From Quadrisphaera sp. (GTDB lineage Bacteria; Actinomycetota; Actinomycetes; Actinomycetales; Quadrisphaeraceae): a stretch of DNA of 37,897 nt. Positions 1 through 7,196 of the stretch are shown here, piece by piece. The position numbers and the translations under genes were made by a program. Below the pieces are notes generated by a model. The model searched no databases. It had not been told where the DNA came from and saw only the letters and a program-made list of their open reading frames with translations. Positions within the stretch are counted from its first letter, which is position 1. Every line of letters begins with the position of its first letter. The stretch is taken from positions 1-37,897 of the forward strand of contig JARICT010000081.1 in assembly GCA_029257185.1 (NCBI GenBank). Reading direction: 5' to 3'.

Positions 1-577
<577 letters not shown>

Positions 578-877
578 TCAGGAGCCGGTGACCACGGCGA
601 GGACGTCGCGGGCGGACAGGACGAGCAGGTCGTCGCCGCCGTAGCGCACCTCGGTGCCGCCGTACTTGGAGTAGATGACCCGGTCGCCGACGCTGACGTC
701 CAGGGGAACGCGGTTGCCGTTGTCGTCGATGCGGCCCGGGCCGACGCTCAGGACCTCGCCCTCCTGGGGCTTCTCCTTGGCGGTGTCCGGGATGACGAGG
801 CCGGACGCGGTGGTCTGCTCGGCGTCGATCGGCTTGACGACGAGGCGGTCCTCGAGGGGCTTGATGGAGACCGACAT
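578..877 (-). CDS. groES: 10 kDa co-chaperonin GroES
   Basis: Heptameric lid of the GroEL chamber. The 99-residue protein starts [16 protein letters not shown], a standard GroES N-terminus. The mobile loop that contacts GroEL spans about residues 17-34 and contains [19 protein letters not shown]. The C-terminal half holds [14 protein letters not shown] and a [14 protein letters not shown] end. The ATG at 877 is chosen over an in-frame ATG at 913 because a GGGAGGT ribosome binding site lies just before 877 and the family length fits. It is first in the groES-groEL operon, whose housekeeping-type promoter is overlapped by two CIRCE elements, so heat-inducible repression by HrcA is expected. Confidence 0.98.
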   Translation of the reverse strand: MSVSIKPLEDRLVVKPIDAEQTTASGLVIPDTAKEKPQEGEVLSVGPGRIDDNGNRVPLDVSVGDRVIYSKYGGTEVRYGGDDLLVLSARDVLAVVTGS

Positions 878-977
878 GGACGGACCTCCCTCTCTGTGAA
901 GTGAACGAGTCATGACTCAGGTCTGCCTGGCGGTGGTGGCGGGGTCGTCGTCGCGGGAGCCGACCCTGCCGCGCCAG

Positions 978-1004
978 CTGGCACCCGACCTCGTCGAGTG
1001 CCAG
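978..1004. promoter_or_regulatory. CIRCE operator, groES-proximal copy
   Basis: CTGGCACCC, nine bases, then GAGTGCCAG. The half-sites match as an inverted repeat with one mismatch and have the CIRCE 9-9-9 layout (consensus TTAGCACTC-N9-GAGTGCTAA). It covers the predicted groES transcription start, so bound HrcA would block initiation. It is further from consensus than the copy at 1024-1050. Confidence 0.75.
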
Positions 1005-1008
1005 CCCG

Positions 1009-1038
1009 AGCGTAGGCCCGCCGTTAGCACTCGGTCAA
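1009..1038 (-). promoter_or_regulatory. groES-groEL promoter (housekeeping sigma type)
   Basis: Read on the minus strand, TTGACC (1038-1033), an 18-base spacer and TACGCT (1014-1009) match the -35 and -10 boxes of an actinobacterial housekeeping promoter. Transcription would start near 1002, giving a leader of about 125 bases before the groES ATG. The -35 box sits inside the spacer of the upstream CIRCE and the start region lies inside the second CIRCE. Confidence 0.75.
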
Positions 1039-1050
1039 CTCGAGTGCCAG
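1024..1050. promoter_or_regulatory. CIRCE operator, promoter-overlapping copy
   Basis: TTAGCACTC (1024-1032), nine bases, GAGTGCCAG (1042-1050). The left half is a perfect consensus half-site and the right half differs from GAGTGCTAA at two positions. It is the binding site of the heat-shock repressor HrcA in bacteria that have it. It encloses the groES -35 box and is 74 bases from the divergent gene starting at 1121, which it might also affect. Confidence 0.88.
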
Positions 1051-1120
1051 GGACGCGGGCGGTCCGATGCCCCTCCACGGCTGCGTCCGGTGACGCCCAG
1101 CACGCTGGCACGATCGCGAG

Positions 1121-2380
1121 ATGACGACGACCTCCCTGGCCGAGCTCTTGACGCCGCGGGGCTGGGCCCTGCTGGAGGCGCTGCCGCCCTACGACGAGGC
1201 CTCCGCGCTGAGCCTCGGCGAGCGCCTGCGCGCCGGAGGAGCAGACGCCGCCCTGGTCGCCGCCGCCATGACGCAGTCCCGCCTGCGGGCTCGGGCCGCC
1301 ACGAAGTTCGGCCCTTTCGCCTCCTCGATGCTCTTCACCCCCGCCGGGCTCGAGCAGGCCACCCGGCTCGACGTCGCCGCCCACCACGCCCGCCGCTTCG
1401 CCGGGGCGGGCACCACCCGGGTGGCCGACCTCGGCTGCGGGATCGGGGGCGACGCGATGGCGCTGGCCGGGCTCGACCGCGAGGTCCTCGCCGTCGACGC
1501 CGACGAGACCACCGCGGCGGTCGCCGCCGTCAACCTGCGCCACTGGCCCGGCGCCCGCGTGCGTCACGCGCGCGCCGCCGACGTCGACCTCACCGGCGCC
1601 CGCGGACCCGACGGGGTGGGCCCCGGCGACGGCGTGTGGGTCGACCCGGCCCGGCGCACCGCCTCGGGGCGCCGGGTGCTCGACCCGCGAGCGGCGTCGC
1701 CGTCGTGGGACGAGGTCATGGGCGTCGCGGCGGCCGTGCCCGCCACGGGCGTGAAGCTGGCCCCGGGCATCGACCGCGACCTGGCCGCCGGCGCCCCGCA
1801 CGGCGCCGAGACGCAATGGGTGTCCGTCGACGGTGACGTCGTGGAGGCGGCCGTGTGGTGCGGACCGCTCGCCCGCACCGGCCTGACCCGCACCGCGCTG
1901 GTCCTGCGGGGCGGGACCGCGTCCGAGGTCAGCGACGTCGACATGCCCGAGCCCGGAGCGATCACCTCCCTGGCCGACGTGGGGCCCTACCTCTACGACC
2001 CCGACGGAGCCGTGGTGCGCTCCGGGCTCGTGGGGCAGGTGGTGTCAGCGGTGGACGGCGAGCTGCTGGACTCGAGCATCGCCTACGTCACCGCACCCGA
2101 GCACGTCGTCACCCCGCTGGCGAGCGCCTTCGCCGTCCAGGACGTCCTGCCGTTCTCCCTCAAGACCCTGCGCAGCCACCTGCGGGCGCGCGGGACCACG
2201 AGGGTGGAGATCCTCAAGCGGGGCAGCGCCGTCGACGTCGAGCTCCTGCGCCGCCAGCTGCGGCTGGCGGGCAACGCCGGCGGGGGCCGCCACGGAGGAC
2301 CCGCCAGCCCGGAGGCCTCGCTGCTGCTGACCCGCGTGGCCGGGCAGCCGGTGGTGGTGGTCGCGCGCCGCCTCGCCTGA
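1121..2380 (+). CDS. class I SAM methyltransferase-fold protein with THUMP-like C-terminal domain, function unknown
   Basis: A 419-residue conserved actinobacterial protein of unproven function. Residues 101-111 (VADLGCGIGGD) are the glycine-rich SAM-binding motif I, and LAVDADE near 123-129 is the acidic motif II that would hold the ribose. WVDPARR at 173-179 occupies the motif IV position, resembling the DPPR/DPAR loops of RNA and DNA methyltransferases. The last 90 residues, with SLKTLRSHLRARG and VEILKRGSAVDVE, resemble the THUMP-like domain annotated in this family, which suggests an RNA substrate. That is inference. It starts with ATG at 1121 without a clear ribosome binding site, so it may be nearly leaderless. 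It diverges from groES and is followed 51 bases later by the adenosine deaminase gene. Confidence 0.85.
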   Translation: MTTTSLAELLTPRGWALLEALPPYDEASALSLGERLRAGGADAALVAAAMTQSRLRARAATKFGPFASSMLFTPAGLEQATRLDVAAHHARRFAGAGTTRVADLGCGIGGDAMALAGLDREVLAVDADETTAAVAAVNLRHWPGARVRHARAADVDLTGARGPDGVGPGDGVWVDPARRTASGRRVLDPRAASPSWDEVMGVAAAVPATGVKLAPGIDRDLAAGAPHGAETQWVSVDGDVVEAAVWCGPLARTGLTRTALVLRGGTASEVSDVDMPEPGAITSLADVGPYLYDPDGAVVRSGLVGQVVSAVDGELLDSSIAYVTAPEHVVTPLASAFAVQDVLPFSLKTLRSHLRARGTTRVEILKRGSAVDVELLRRQLRLAGNAGGGRHGGPASPEASLLLTRVAGQPVVVVARRLA

Positions 2381-2419
2381 CCCCGGGGCTGCCTCGCCAG
2401 ACCGCGGGGCCGGCGTCGA

Positions 2420-2425
2420 TAGGTT
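2420..2425 (+). promoter_or_regulatory. possible leaderless -10 box for the adenosine deaminase gene
   Basis: TAGGTT lies exactly six bases before the ATG at 2432, the spacing expected when transcription starts at the A of the start codon. No Shine-Dalgarno sequence is present there. No convincing -35 box was found, so this rests on the -10 match and spacing only. Confidence 0.4.
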
Positions 2426-2431
2426 CGCCCC

Positions 2432-3451
2432 ATGCCACCGCCCGCCGCCCCCTCCCCCGCGCGCCGCGACCTCTCCGGGCTCCCGCTGGCGCACCTGCAC
2501 CTGCACCTCGAGGGGTCGATGCGCCCGGAGACCCTCGCCGAGATGGCCGCCGGCTACGGCGTCCCCGTCCCGGTGACCCGCGGCTTCGGCTCGTTCACGG
2601 CGTTCGCCGGCCTGTACGCCGCCGCCACCGAGGTGCTGCGCACGCCAGAGGACCTGCGCCGGGTGGTCCGGGAGGTCGTGGAGGACTCCGCCGCTGACGG
2701 CGCGGTGTGGGTCGAGCCGCAGTTCTTCCCGCCGTTCTACGACGGCCGCCTCGGGACCGTGCCGGAGATCATCGCGATGGTCGCCGACGAGGGGCGACGC
2801 ACCGCCGAGCACCTGGGGGTGGGGTTCGGGCTCATGGTGGCCGCGGACCGCACCCGCGACCCGGTCGACGCCGAGACCCTGGCGCGGCAGTGCGCCGAGG
2901 CGGGCACCGGCCAGGTGGTCGCCTTCGGGCTCGCCAACGACGAGGTCGCCGGCCCCCCGGCGCCCTTCGCGCGCGCCTTCGCCATCGCCCGCGAGGCCGG
3001 CCTGGTCAGCGCCCCCCACGCCGGGGAGCTGGCCGGCCCGGACTCGGTGCGCTCGGCGCTCGACGACCTGGGGGCGCAGCGCCTGGGCCACGGGGTGCGG
3101 GCGGTCGAGGATCCCGCGCTGGTGGCCCGGCTCGCGGAGGAGGAGGTGTGCCTCGACGTCTGCCCCACGTCGAACGTCGCGCTCTCCGTGGTGCCGAGCC
3201 TGGACGTCCACCCGCTGAAGGCCCTGCTGGAGGCCGGGGTGGCCTGCTCCGTCGGCAGCGACGACTCCCTGCTCTTCGGCCCACGGCTCGCCGCCGAGGT
3301 GCTCACCGCCCGCGACGTCCTGGGCCTGAGCGACGAGCAGCTGGCCACCGTCGCCCGCTCCGGCCTGCGCGCCGCCGCCCACGCCCCGGCAGCGCTGGTC
3401 GACGACGCCCTGGCGCGCGTCGACGACTGGCTGTCAGCGCCAGCGGCCTGA
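2432..3451 (+). CDS. add: adenosine deaminase family protein
   Basis: Zinc-dependent amidohydrolase that deaminates adenosine or a related purine nucleoside in the cytoplasm. The 339-residue protein keeps the family's metal and catalytic set: HLHLEG (His23, His25), SAPHAGE (His196, Glu199), LGHGVR (His220) and GSDDSLLFG (Asp277, Asp278). Family members usually have Pro straight after the two Asp residues; here it is Ser279. The phrase WVEPQFFP near 93-100 replaces the VELRF-type strand. The superfamily also includes adenine and aminofutalosine deaminases, so the exact substrate is not fixed. Start: ATG at 2432, no ribosome binding site, probably leaderless. It runs in the same direction as the methyltransferase gene before it. 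Confidence 0.88.
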   Translation: MPPPAAPSPARRDLSGLPLAHLHLHLEGSMRPETLAEMAAGYGVPVPVTRGFGSFTAFAGLYAAATEVLRTPEDLRRVVREVVEDSAADGAVWVEPQFFPPFYDGRLGTVPEIIAMVADEGRRTAEHLGVGFGLMVAADRTRDPVDAETLARQCAEAGTGQVVAFGLANDEVAGPPAPFARAFAIAREAGLVSAPHAGELAGPDSVRSALDDLGAQRLGHGVRAVEDPALVARLAEEEVCLDVCPTSNVALSVVPSLDVHPLKALLEAGVACSVGSDDSLLFGPRLAAEVLTARDVLGLSDEQLATVARSGLRAAAHAPAALVDDALARVDDWLSAPAA

Positions 3452-3565
3452 TGCGTCGGTCGCGTGGTTCCGCGATGTCCGCGGTCGTGATCACACTCCT
3501 CGAAGGCTTGATCGTGGCTGACCAGTCGATCGAACTCAGCCCAGGACACGACGGAGGTGTCGGCA

Positions 3566-4432
3566 GTGGTCGTCGAGCGCGATAACCCGCCGCAGTCGGG
3601 AATCCTCACGACGAGCATCGGGAGCATGCCCTGGCGTGCCTGCGGCGACGGCGAGACTCTTCTCTTCCTGCACGGGCTCTTGACCAACGCCTCCTCGTGG
3701 GACGCGGTGATCGAAGATCTTGCGCGGGACTTCCGGTGCGTGACGCTCGAGCTCCCGCTGGGCAGTCACACGTACCCCGCGCGGGAGGGGGCGACATTGA
3801 CTGTCGAGAGCCTCGCAACCGCTGTCTTCGAAGCCACCGGCCAGCTGTGCTCCGACGGCTTCGTGCTCATCGGCAGCGACACCGGAGGTGTGGTGGCCCA
3901 GCTCACGGCCCTGCGCAGACCCCCGGGTCTCAGGCGCCTCATCCTGCTCTCCTGCGACACCGAGAGGAACTTCCTTCCCCCTGTTCTTCGATACCTCCAG
4001 CTCGCCGCCCGTGTGCCTGGCGCGATGCAGGCTCTTCGCCTGTCCCTGAGAAGTCGGCGGATACGGCGCCTGCCCATCGCGTTCGGCTGGCTCGTACGAC
4101 GAGAGCTCAGCGCGCGGGAGTGGGACAGCATCATCGCCCCCTTGAGCCATCGCTCGGTGAGGCGCGATCTCGGGAAGATCCTCCGCGGGATCTCGACCCG
4201 CTACACCGTGAAGGCGGCCGAGGAGCTCGCGGGCTTCCCGTTGCCGACGTTGTTCCTCTGGGCCGACACCCGAAAGGTCTTCCCGATCGAGAACGCACGT
4301 GCGCTGGCGGCGCGAATGCCCCGTGCGTACGTGAAGAGCGTCCCCGGCAGCCTGGCCTTCAGCCACCTTGATCAGCCCGCACACGTCTCCCGATCGATCA
4401 GGGACTTCCTGCGGGTGGCGGCTCAGCACTGA
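3566..4432 (+). CDS. alpha/beta hydrolase with Asp at the nucleophile position
   Basis: Alpha/beta-hydrolase fold enzyme of about 288 residues, substrate unknown. LLFLHGLLTNASSWD near residues 32-46 is the oxyanion-hole strand. The nucleophile elbow reads GSDTGG (Asp105), as in haloalkane dehalogenases and epoxide hydrolases rather than serine esterases. AFSHLDQP provides His267. The usual acid in W-x-x-x-D-x-x-F-P is Arg here (LWADTRKVFP), with an Asp two residues earlier that could take its place. The GTG at 3566 is preferred because GGAGG (3553-3557) lies eight bases upstream; a GTG at 3557 overlaps that site. Codon use is visibly less GC3-biased than in neighbours and the gene ends tail to tail with the AlbA_2 gene, so it looks acquired. 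Confidence 0.8.
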   Translation: MVVERDNPPQSGILTTSIGSMPWRACGDGETLLFLHGLLTNASSWDAVIEDLARDFRCVTLELPLGSHTYPAREGATLTVESLATAVFEATGQLCSDGFVLIGSDTGGVVAQLTALRRPPGLRRLILLSCDTERNFLPPVLRYLQLAARVPGAMQALRLSLRSRRIRRLPIAFGWLVRRELSAREWDSIIAPLSHRSVRRDLGKILRGISTRYTVKAAEELAGFPLPTLFLWADTRKVFPIENARALAARMPRAYVKSVPGSLAFSHLDQPAHVSRSIRDFLRVAAQH

Positions 4433-4521
4433 TCTGCGCCGAGCCCGGCTGATCTGACGCATCAGTCGCCACGCCCCGGCACAGCGAAGCAACCCCGGTC
4501 GCAGCACCGGCGCTCTCTCGC

Positions 4522-5826
4522 TCAGCCGAGCGGCAACCGCCAGCGCGCGTGCGGGTCCCTGGGCGACTTCCCCACCCACTCGACGACGGCTCGCTCGCGC
4601 AGGGTCGCGAGCCGTCGGAGGGCGGTCGGCCTCGCCACGCCCCAGACCTCGGCCAGGTCTCGGGTGCTCAGCGCACCGGCCTCGCGCAACGCCGCCACGA
4701 TGAGGTCGGAGCCCTCCGGCAAAGGCTCGATCCCCTCGCCGACGGGCGGGGCAGCACCGGACAGGGTGAGACGGACGCTGCCCTCACCCTGGCGGTAGGC
4801 CGGCGGCGCGAAGTTGGCGAGGCTCATCTCCTCGGCCATGCGCCGCAGCCCCTCGCCGACCTCCTGGGCGAAGCCCTCGTCAGCGCTCACCCTGGCGATC
4901 CGCGGGTTGCGCGCGAAGCGGGTCGCCCTGGAGGGATCGCGGAGGTCGACCAGACCGGGGAACCTGCCGGGGCTGGTCACCTCGATGCGGTCGTCGAACC
5001 GGCCCCCGCGCCCCAGCGCACGCCGTCGCGGCTGCACCTGGCGCACCTGGTCGATGGCCGCCGGGAGAGCGCGCAGCAGCGGACCGTCGAACCGTGCGTC
5101 GCTCCGCAGCGACTGCCTCGACCCGGTACCCCGGGTGGTCCCGTCGAACCGTGAGACCCGGAGCTGCGCGTCGGGCAGCTCCCTCTGCGGGTTGCGCCCG
5201 AAGAGCACGAGGCCCGCGACCGTCAGCCGTCGGTCGACGGAGAGGCCGCGCCCTTCGAAGAGGCGCTCCCAGGAGGGAGCGCCGAGGCGCGCGGCGTGGC
5301 CGACAGCGAGCTCCTCGTCCACCTCGCTGGTGGCCACGTCGGTCACCTGCGCCTCGAGCTCCGACTGGCGCTTGTCGAGGAGCAGCTCCTGCCGCTGGAC
5401 GAACGTGAGTCGCCGGCTCTCGTCACCGATCCGCAGGTAGACGTCGTCCCTGGTGGTGGCGTGCACCTCGTCCCCCGCGACGACGTCGACCACGAGCAGG
5501 TGGTCCGGCGCCCCTCCGCTCGTCGTGCAGGCGACGAGCCGCGACCTGGCCCGGACCGGTGGGACGGCATGCTGCACATGGGCCTGCATCAGCTCGTTGC
5601 GTCGGTCTCGCTCGGCGTCGGTGCCCTCGACGACCCCGTCGCTGACCCCGACCACGATCGCTCCGCCCTCAGCGTTGCCGAGAGCCACCAGCGCCTGGCT
5701 CAGCTTCTGAGGCGAGACCCGGATGCTCTTGCGGTCGAACCACTGGTCCTCCGCGAGGGCGAGCACCGCGGGCCCGATCTCCGCGGGCCCGAGGTCGAGA
5801 GCGGTAGCGACGTCTCGATGAGGCAT
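4522..5826 (-). CDS. AlbA_2/Schlafen-type putative transcriptional regulator with shortened ATPase domain
   Basis: A 434-residue protein of the AlbA_2 (Schlafen) plus HATPase_c_4 class, usually labelled ATP-binding protein or putative regulator. Residues about 20-140 form the AlbA_2 domain: EDQWFDRKS, then ALGNAEGGAIVVGVSDG, ending at VYLRIGDESRRLTFVQR. The middle carries RLTVAGLVLFGRNPQ, and DDRIEVTSPGRFPG with a later GEGLRRMAEEM belongs to HATPase_c_4. The block normally before DDRIEV, with the conserved E/LVNAxxHR motif, is absent. The last 60 residues look like a winged helix (STRDLAEVWGVARPTALRRL). The start MPHRDV at 5826 is chosen over the ATG at 5859; both lie in the 49-bp palindrome. 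Autoregulation is likely but inferred. Confidence 0.8.
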   Translation of the reverse strand: MPHRDVATALDLGPAEIGPAVLALAEDQWFDRKSIRVSPQKLSQALVALGNAEGGAIVVGVSDGVVEGTDAERDRRNELMQAHVQHAVPPVRARSRLVACTTSGGAPDHLLVVDVVAGDEVHATTRDDVYLRIGDESRRLTFVQRQELLLDKRQSELEAQVTDVATSEVDEELAVGHAARLGAPSWERLFEGRGLSVDRRLTVAGLVLFGRNPQRELPDAQLRVSRFDGTTRGTGSRQSLRSDARFDGPLLRALPAAIDQVRQVQPRRRALGRGGRFDDRIEVTSPGRFPGLVDLRDPSRATRFARNPRIARVSADEGFAQEVGEGLRRMAEEMSLANFAPPAYRQGEGSVRLTLSGAAPPVGEGIEPLPEGSDLIVAALREAGALSTRDLAEVWGVARPTALRRLATLRERAVVEWVGKSPRDPHARWRLPLG

Positions 5827-5866
5827 GAATCTACTCTCACAATGTGAGAGTAGATTCATGCCTCAT
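5818..5866. promoter_or_regulatory. 49-bp perfect palindrome over the start of the AlbA_2 gene (candidate operator)
   Basis: The left arm (5818-5841) and right arm (5843-5866) are perfect reverse complements, 24 bases each, around one central A. The inner part (GAATCTACTCTCACA and its complement) is strikingly AT-rich for this genome. The minus-strand start codon at 5826 lies in the left arm, and the mirrored arm carries the same ATGCCTCAT (Met-Pro-His) on the plus strand. It lies 17 bases after the stop of the upstream amidohydrolase gene, so as RNA it could end that transcript and hide the AlbA_2 start. As DNA it is a natural twofold-symmetric operator. TACTCT inside could be a -10 box. Confidence 0.8.
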
Positions 5867-5883
5867 GCGCGCCGGTGGTCCGG

Positions 5884-7131
5884 TCAGGCGCCCGCGAGGG
5901 TGCGGGTCGCCAGCCCGGTGAGGACCGCCGCGACGTCGGGGAGCACCGCGTCGTCGAAGGCCGCGAGCGGCGAGTGGTTGTCGGGCTTGGCGGCGTCGTC
6001 GTCGTGGGGGCTGGCGGCGACGAAGACCATCGCGCCGGGCACGGCCTCCAGCACCCGGGAGAAGTCCTCCGCGCCGGTCAAGGGCCGTTCCAGGCGCTCG
6101 AAGCGGTCGGCCCCCAGCACGCTGGCCACGACGTCCTCGGCGACGTCCACCGCACCGGCGTCGTTGACGGTCACCGGGTACTCGCGGAGCAGGCTCGCGT
6201 CGACCTCCAGGCCGTGCGCGGCGCCGACGCCGCGGCAGTAGCGCAGCACGTCGTCCTCCAGCCGGTCCAGCACCGCCACGTCGAAGCAGCGCAGGGTGCC
6301 GGCCATCGACGCGGTCGCCGGGATGATGCTGTCCGCCGTGCCGGCCTGGACCTGGCAGACGCTGAGCACGGCCGGGTCGAACGGGGACGCCGAGCGGGTC
6401 ATGCGCGCCTGCAGGCCGAGCACCATCTCGCACAGCGCCGGCACCGGGTCCGCCGCGCGCTCGGGTGCCGACCCGTGACCGCCGGCGCCGCGCACCACCA
6501 CCTCGAGGAGGTTCGACGACGCCAGCAGCGGCCCCGGCCTCGTGCTCACCATCCCGCGGGGCCCGGTCGAGGAGAAGACGTGGGCCGCCCACGCGGCGTC
6601 CGGGCGGCGCCCGGCGGCCTCCAGGACGCCCTCGGCGATCATCACCGACGCGCCGTCGTAGCCCTCCTCGCCGGGCTGGAGCATCAGCACCACGTCGCCG
6701 GGCAGCTCGTCGACCCGCTCGGCGAGCAGGCGGGCGGCGCCGATCAGGGCAGCCATGTGGAGGTCGTGCCCGCAGGCGTGCATCGCGCCGTCGACGACGG
6801 ACCGGAAGGGGACGTCGACCTCCTCGTGCACGGGCAGGGCGTCCATGTCGGCGCGCAGCAGCACCGCGGGGCGGTCGGTGTCGGCCACCGCCGCCAGCGA
6901 GGGGGCGCCGCCGCGCAGCACCGCGGTGATCGACGTGCACCCCGTCCCGGTGGTGGTCTCGTAGCCCAGCCCGGCGAGCGCGTCGAGCAGCACACCCTGG
7001 GTGCGCGGCAGGTGGAGGCCGATCTCGGGGTGGGCGTGCAGGTCGTGGCGCAGCGCGGACAGGTCGTCGCCGAGGGCGCGGGCCCGGGCCAGCGCGTCCG
7101 AGGGCGTGGGGGTGCGTGGCGAGGAGATCAT
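5884..7131 (-). CDS. M20D-family metallo-amidohydrolase (hippurate/N-acyl amino acid hydrolase type)
   Basis: Cytoplasmic metal-dependent amidase of 415 residues that should release an amino acid from an N-acyl or similar conjugate; the true substrate cannot be read. The order is typical of M20D: RHDLHAHPEIG near 28-38, LLRADMDALPV near 91-101, ACGHDLHMA with Cys120 and His122, QPGEEGYDG with Glu155-Glu156, GGHGSAPERAADPV opening the dimerisation domain, and GAEDFSRVL near the C-terminus, followed by a late metal His in DNHSPLAAFDD. The ATG at 7131 (MISSPRTP) is chosen because the open frame beyond it runs through the CPBP and tsaD genes and is only a shadow. It sits 65 bases after the protease gene and just before the palindrome. 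Confidence 0.9.
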   Translation of the reverse strand: MISSPRTPTPSDALARARALGDDLSALRHDLHAHPEIGLHLPRTQGVLLDALAGLGYETTTGTGCTSITAVLRGGAPSLAAVADTDRPAVLLRADMDALPVHEEVDVPFRSVVDGAMHACGHDLHMAALIGAARLLAERVDELPGDVVLMLQPGEEGYDGASVMIAEGVLEAAGRRPDAAWAAHVFSSTGPRGMVSTRPGPLLASSNLLEVVVRGAGGHGSAPERAADPVPALCEMVLGLQARMTRSASPFDPAVLSVCQVQAGTADSIIPATASMAGTLRCFDVAVLDRLEDDVLRYCRGVGAAHGLEVDASLLREYPVTVNDAGAVDVAEDVVASVLGADRFERLERPLTGAEDFSRVLEAVPGAMVFVAASPHDDDAAKPDNHSPLAAFDDAVLPDVAAVLTGLATRTLAGA

Positions 7132-7196
7132 CCCCGATGCGTACCACGCGAGCCAGCGGCGAGGGAGGCGACGGTCGCCGGGCACAGCCCTTCGCC

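Noticed and set aside
3452-5866. Complete mobile element or anti-phage island
   Set aside because: No transposase, integrase, target duplication or tRNA end is seen; two odd genes and short inverted repeats do not make the case.
5825-6241. Plus-strand frame starting in the palindrome with the same Met-Pro-His codons as the AlbA_2 gene
   Set aside because: Beyond the palindrome it is the antisense of the amidohydrolase and shows no AlbA_2 similarity, so it is not a second copy of the regulator.
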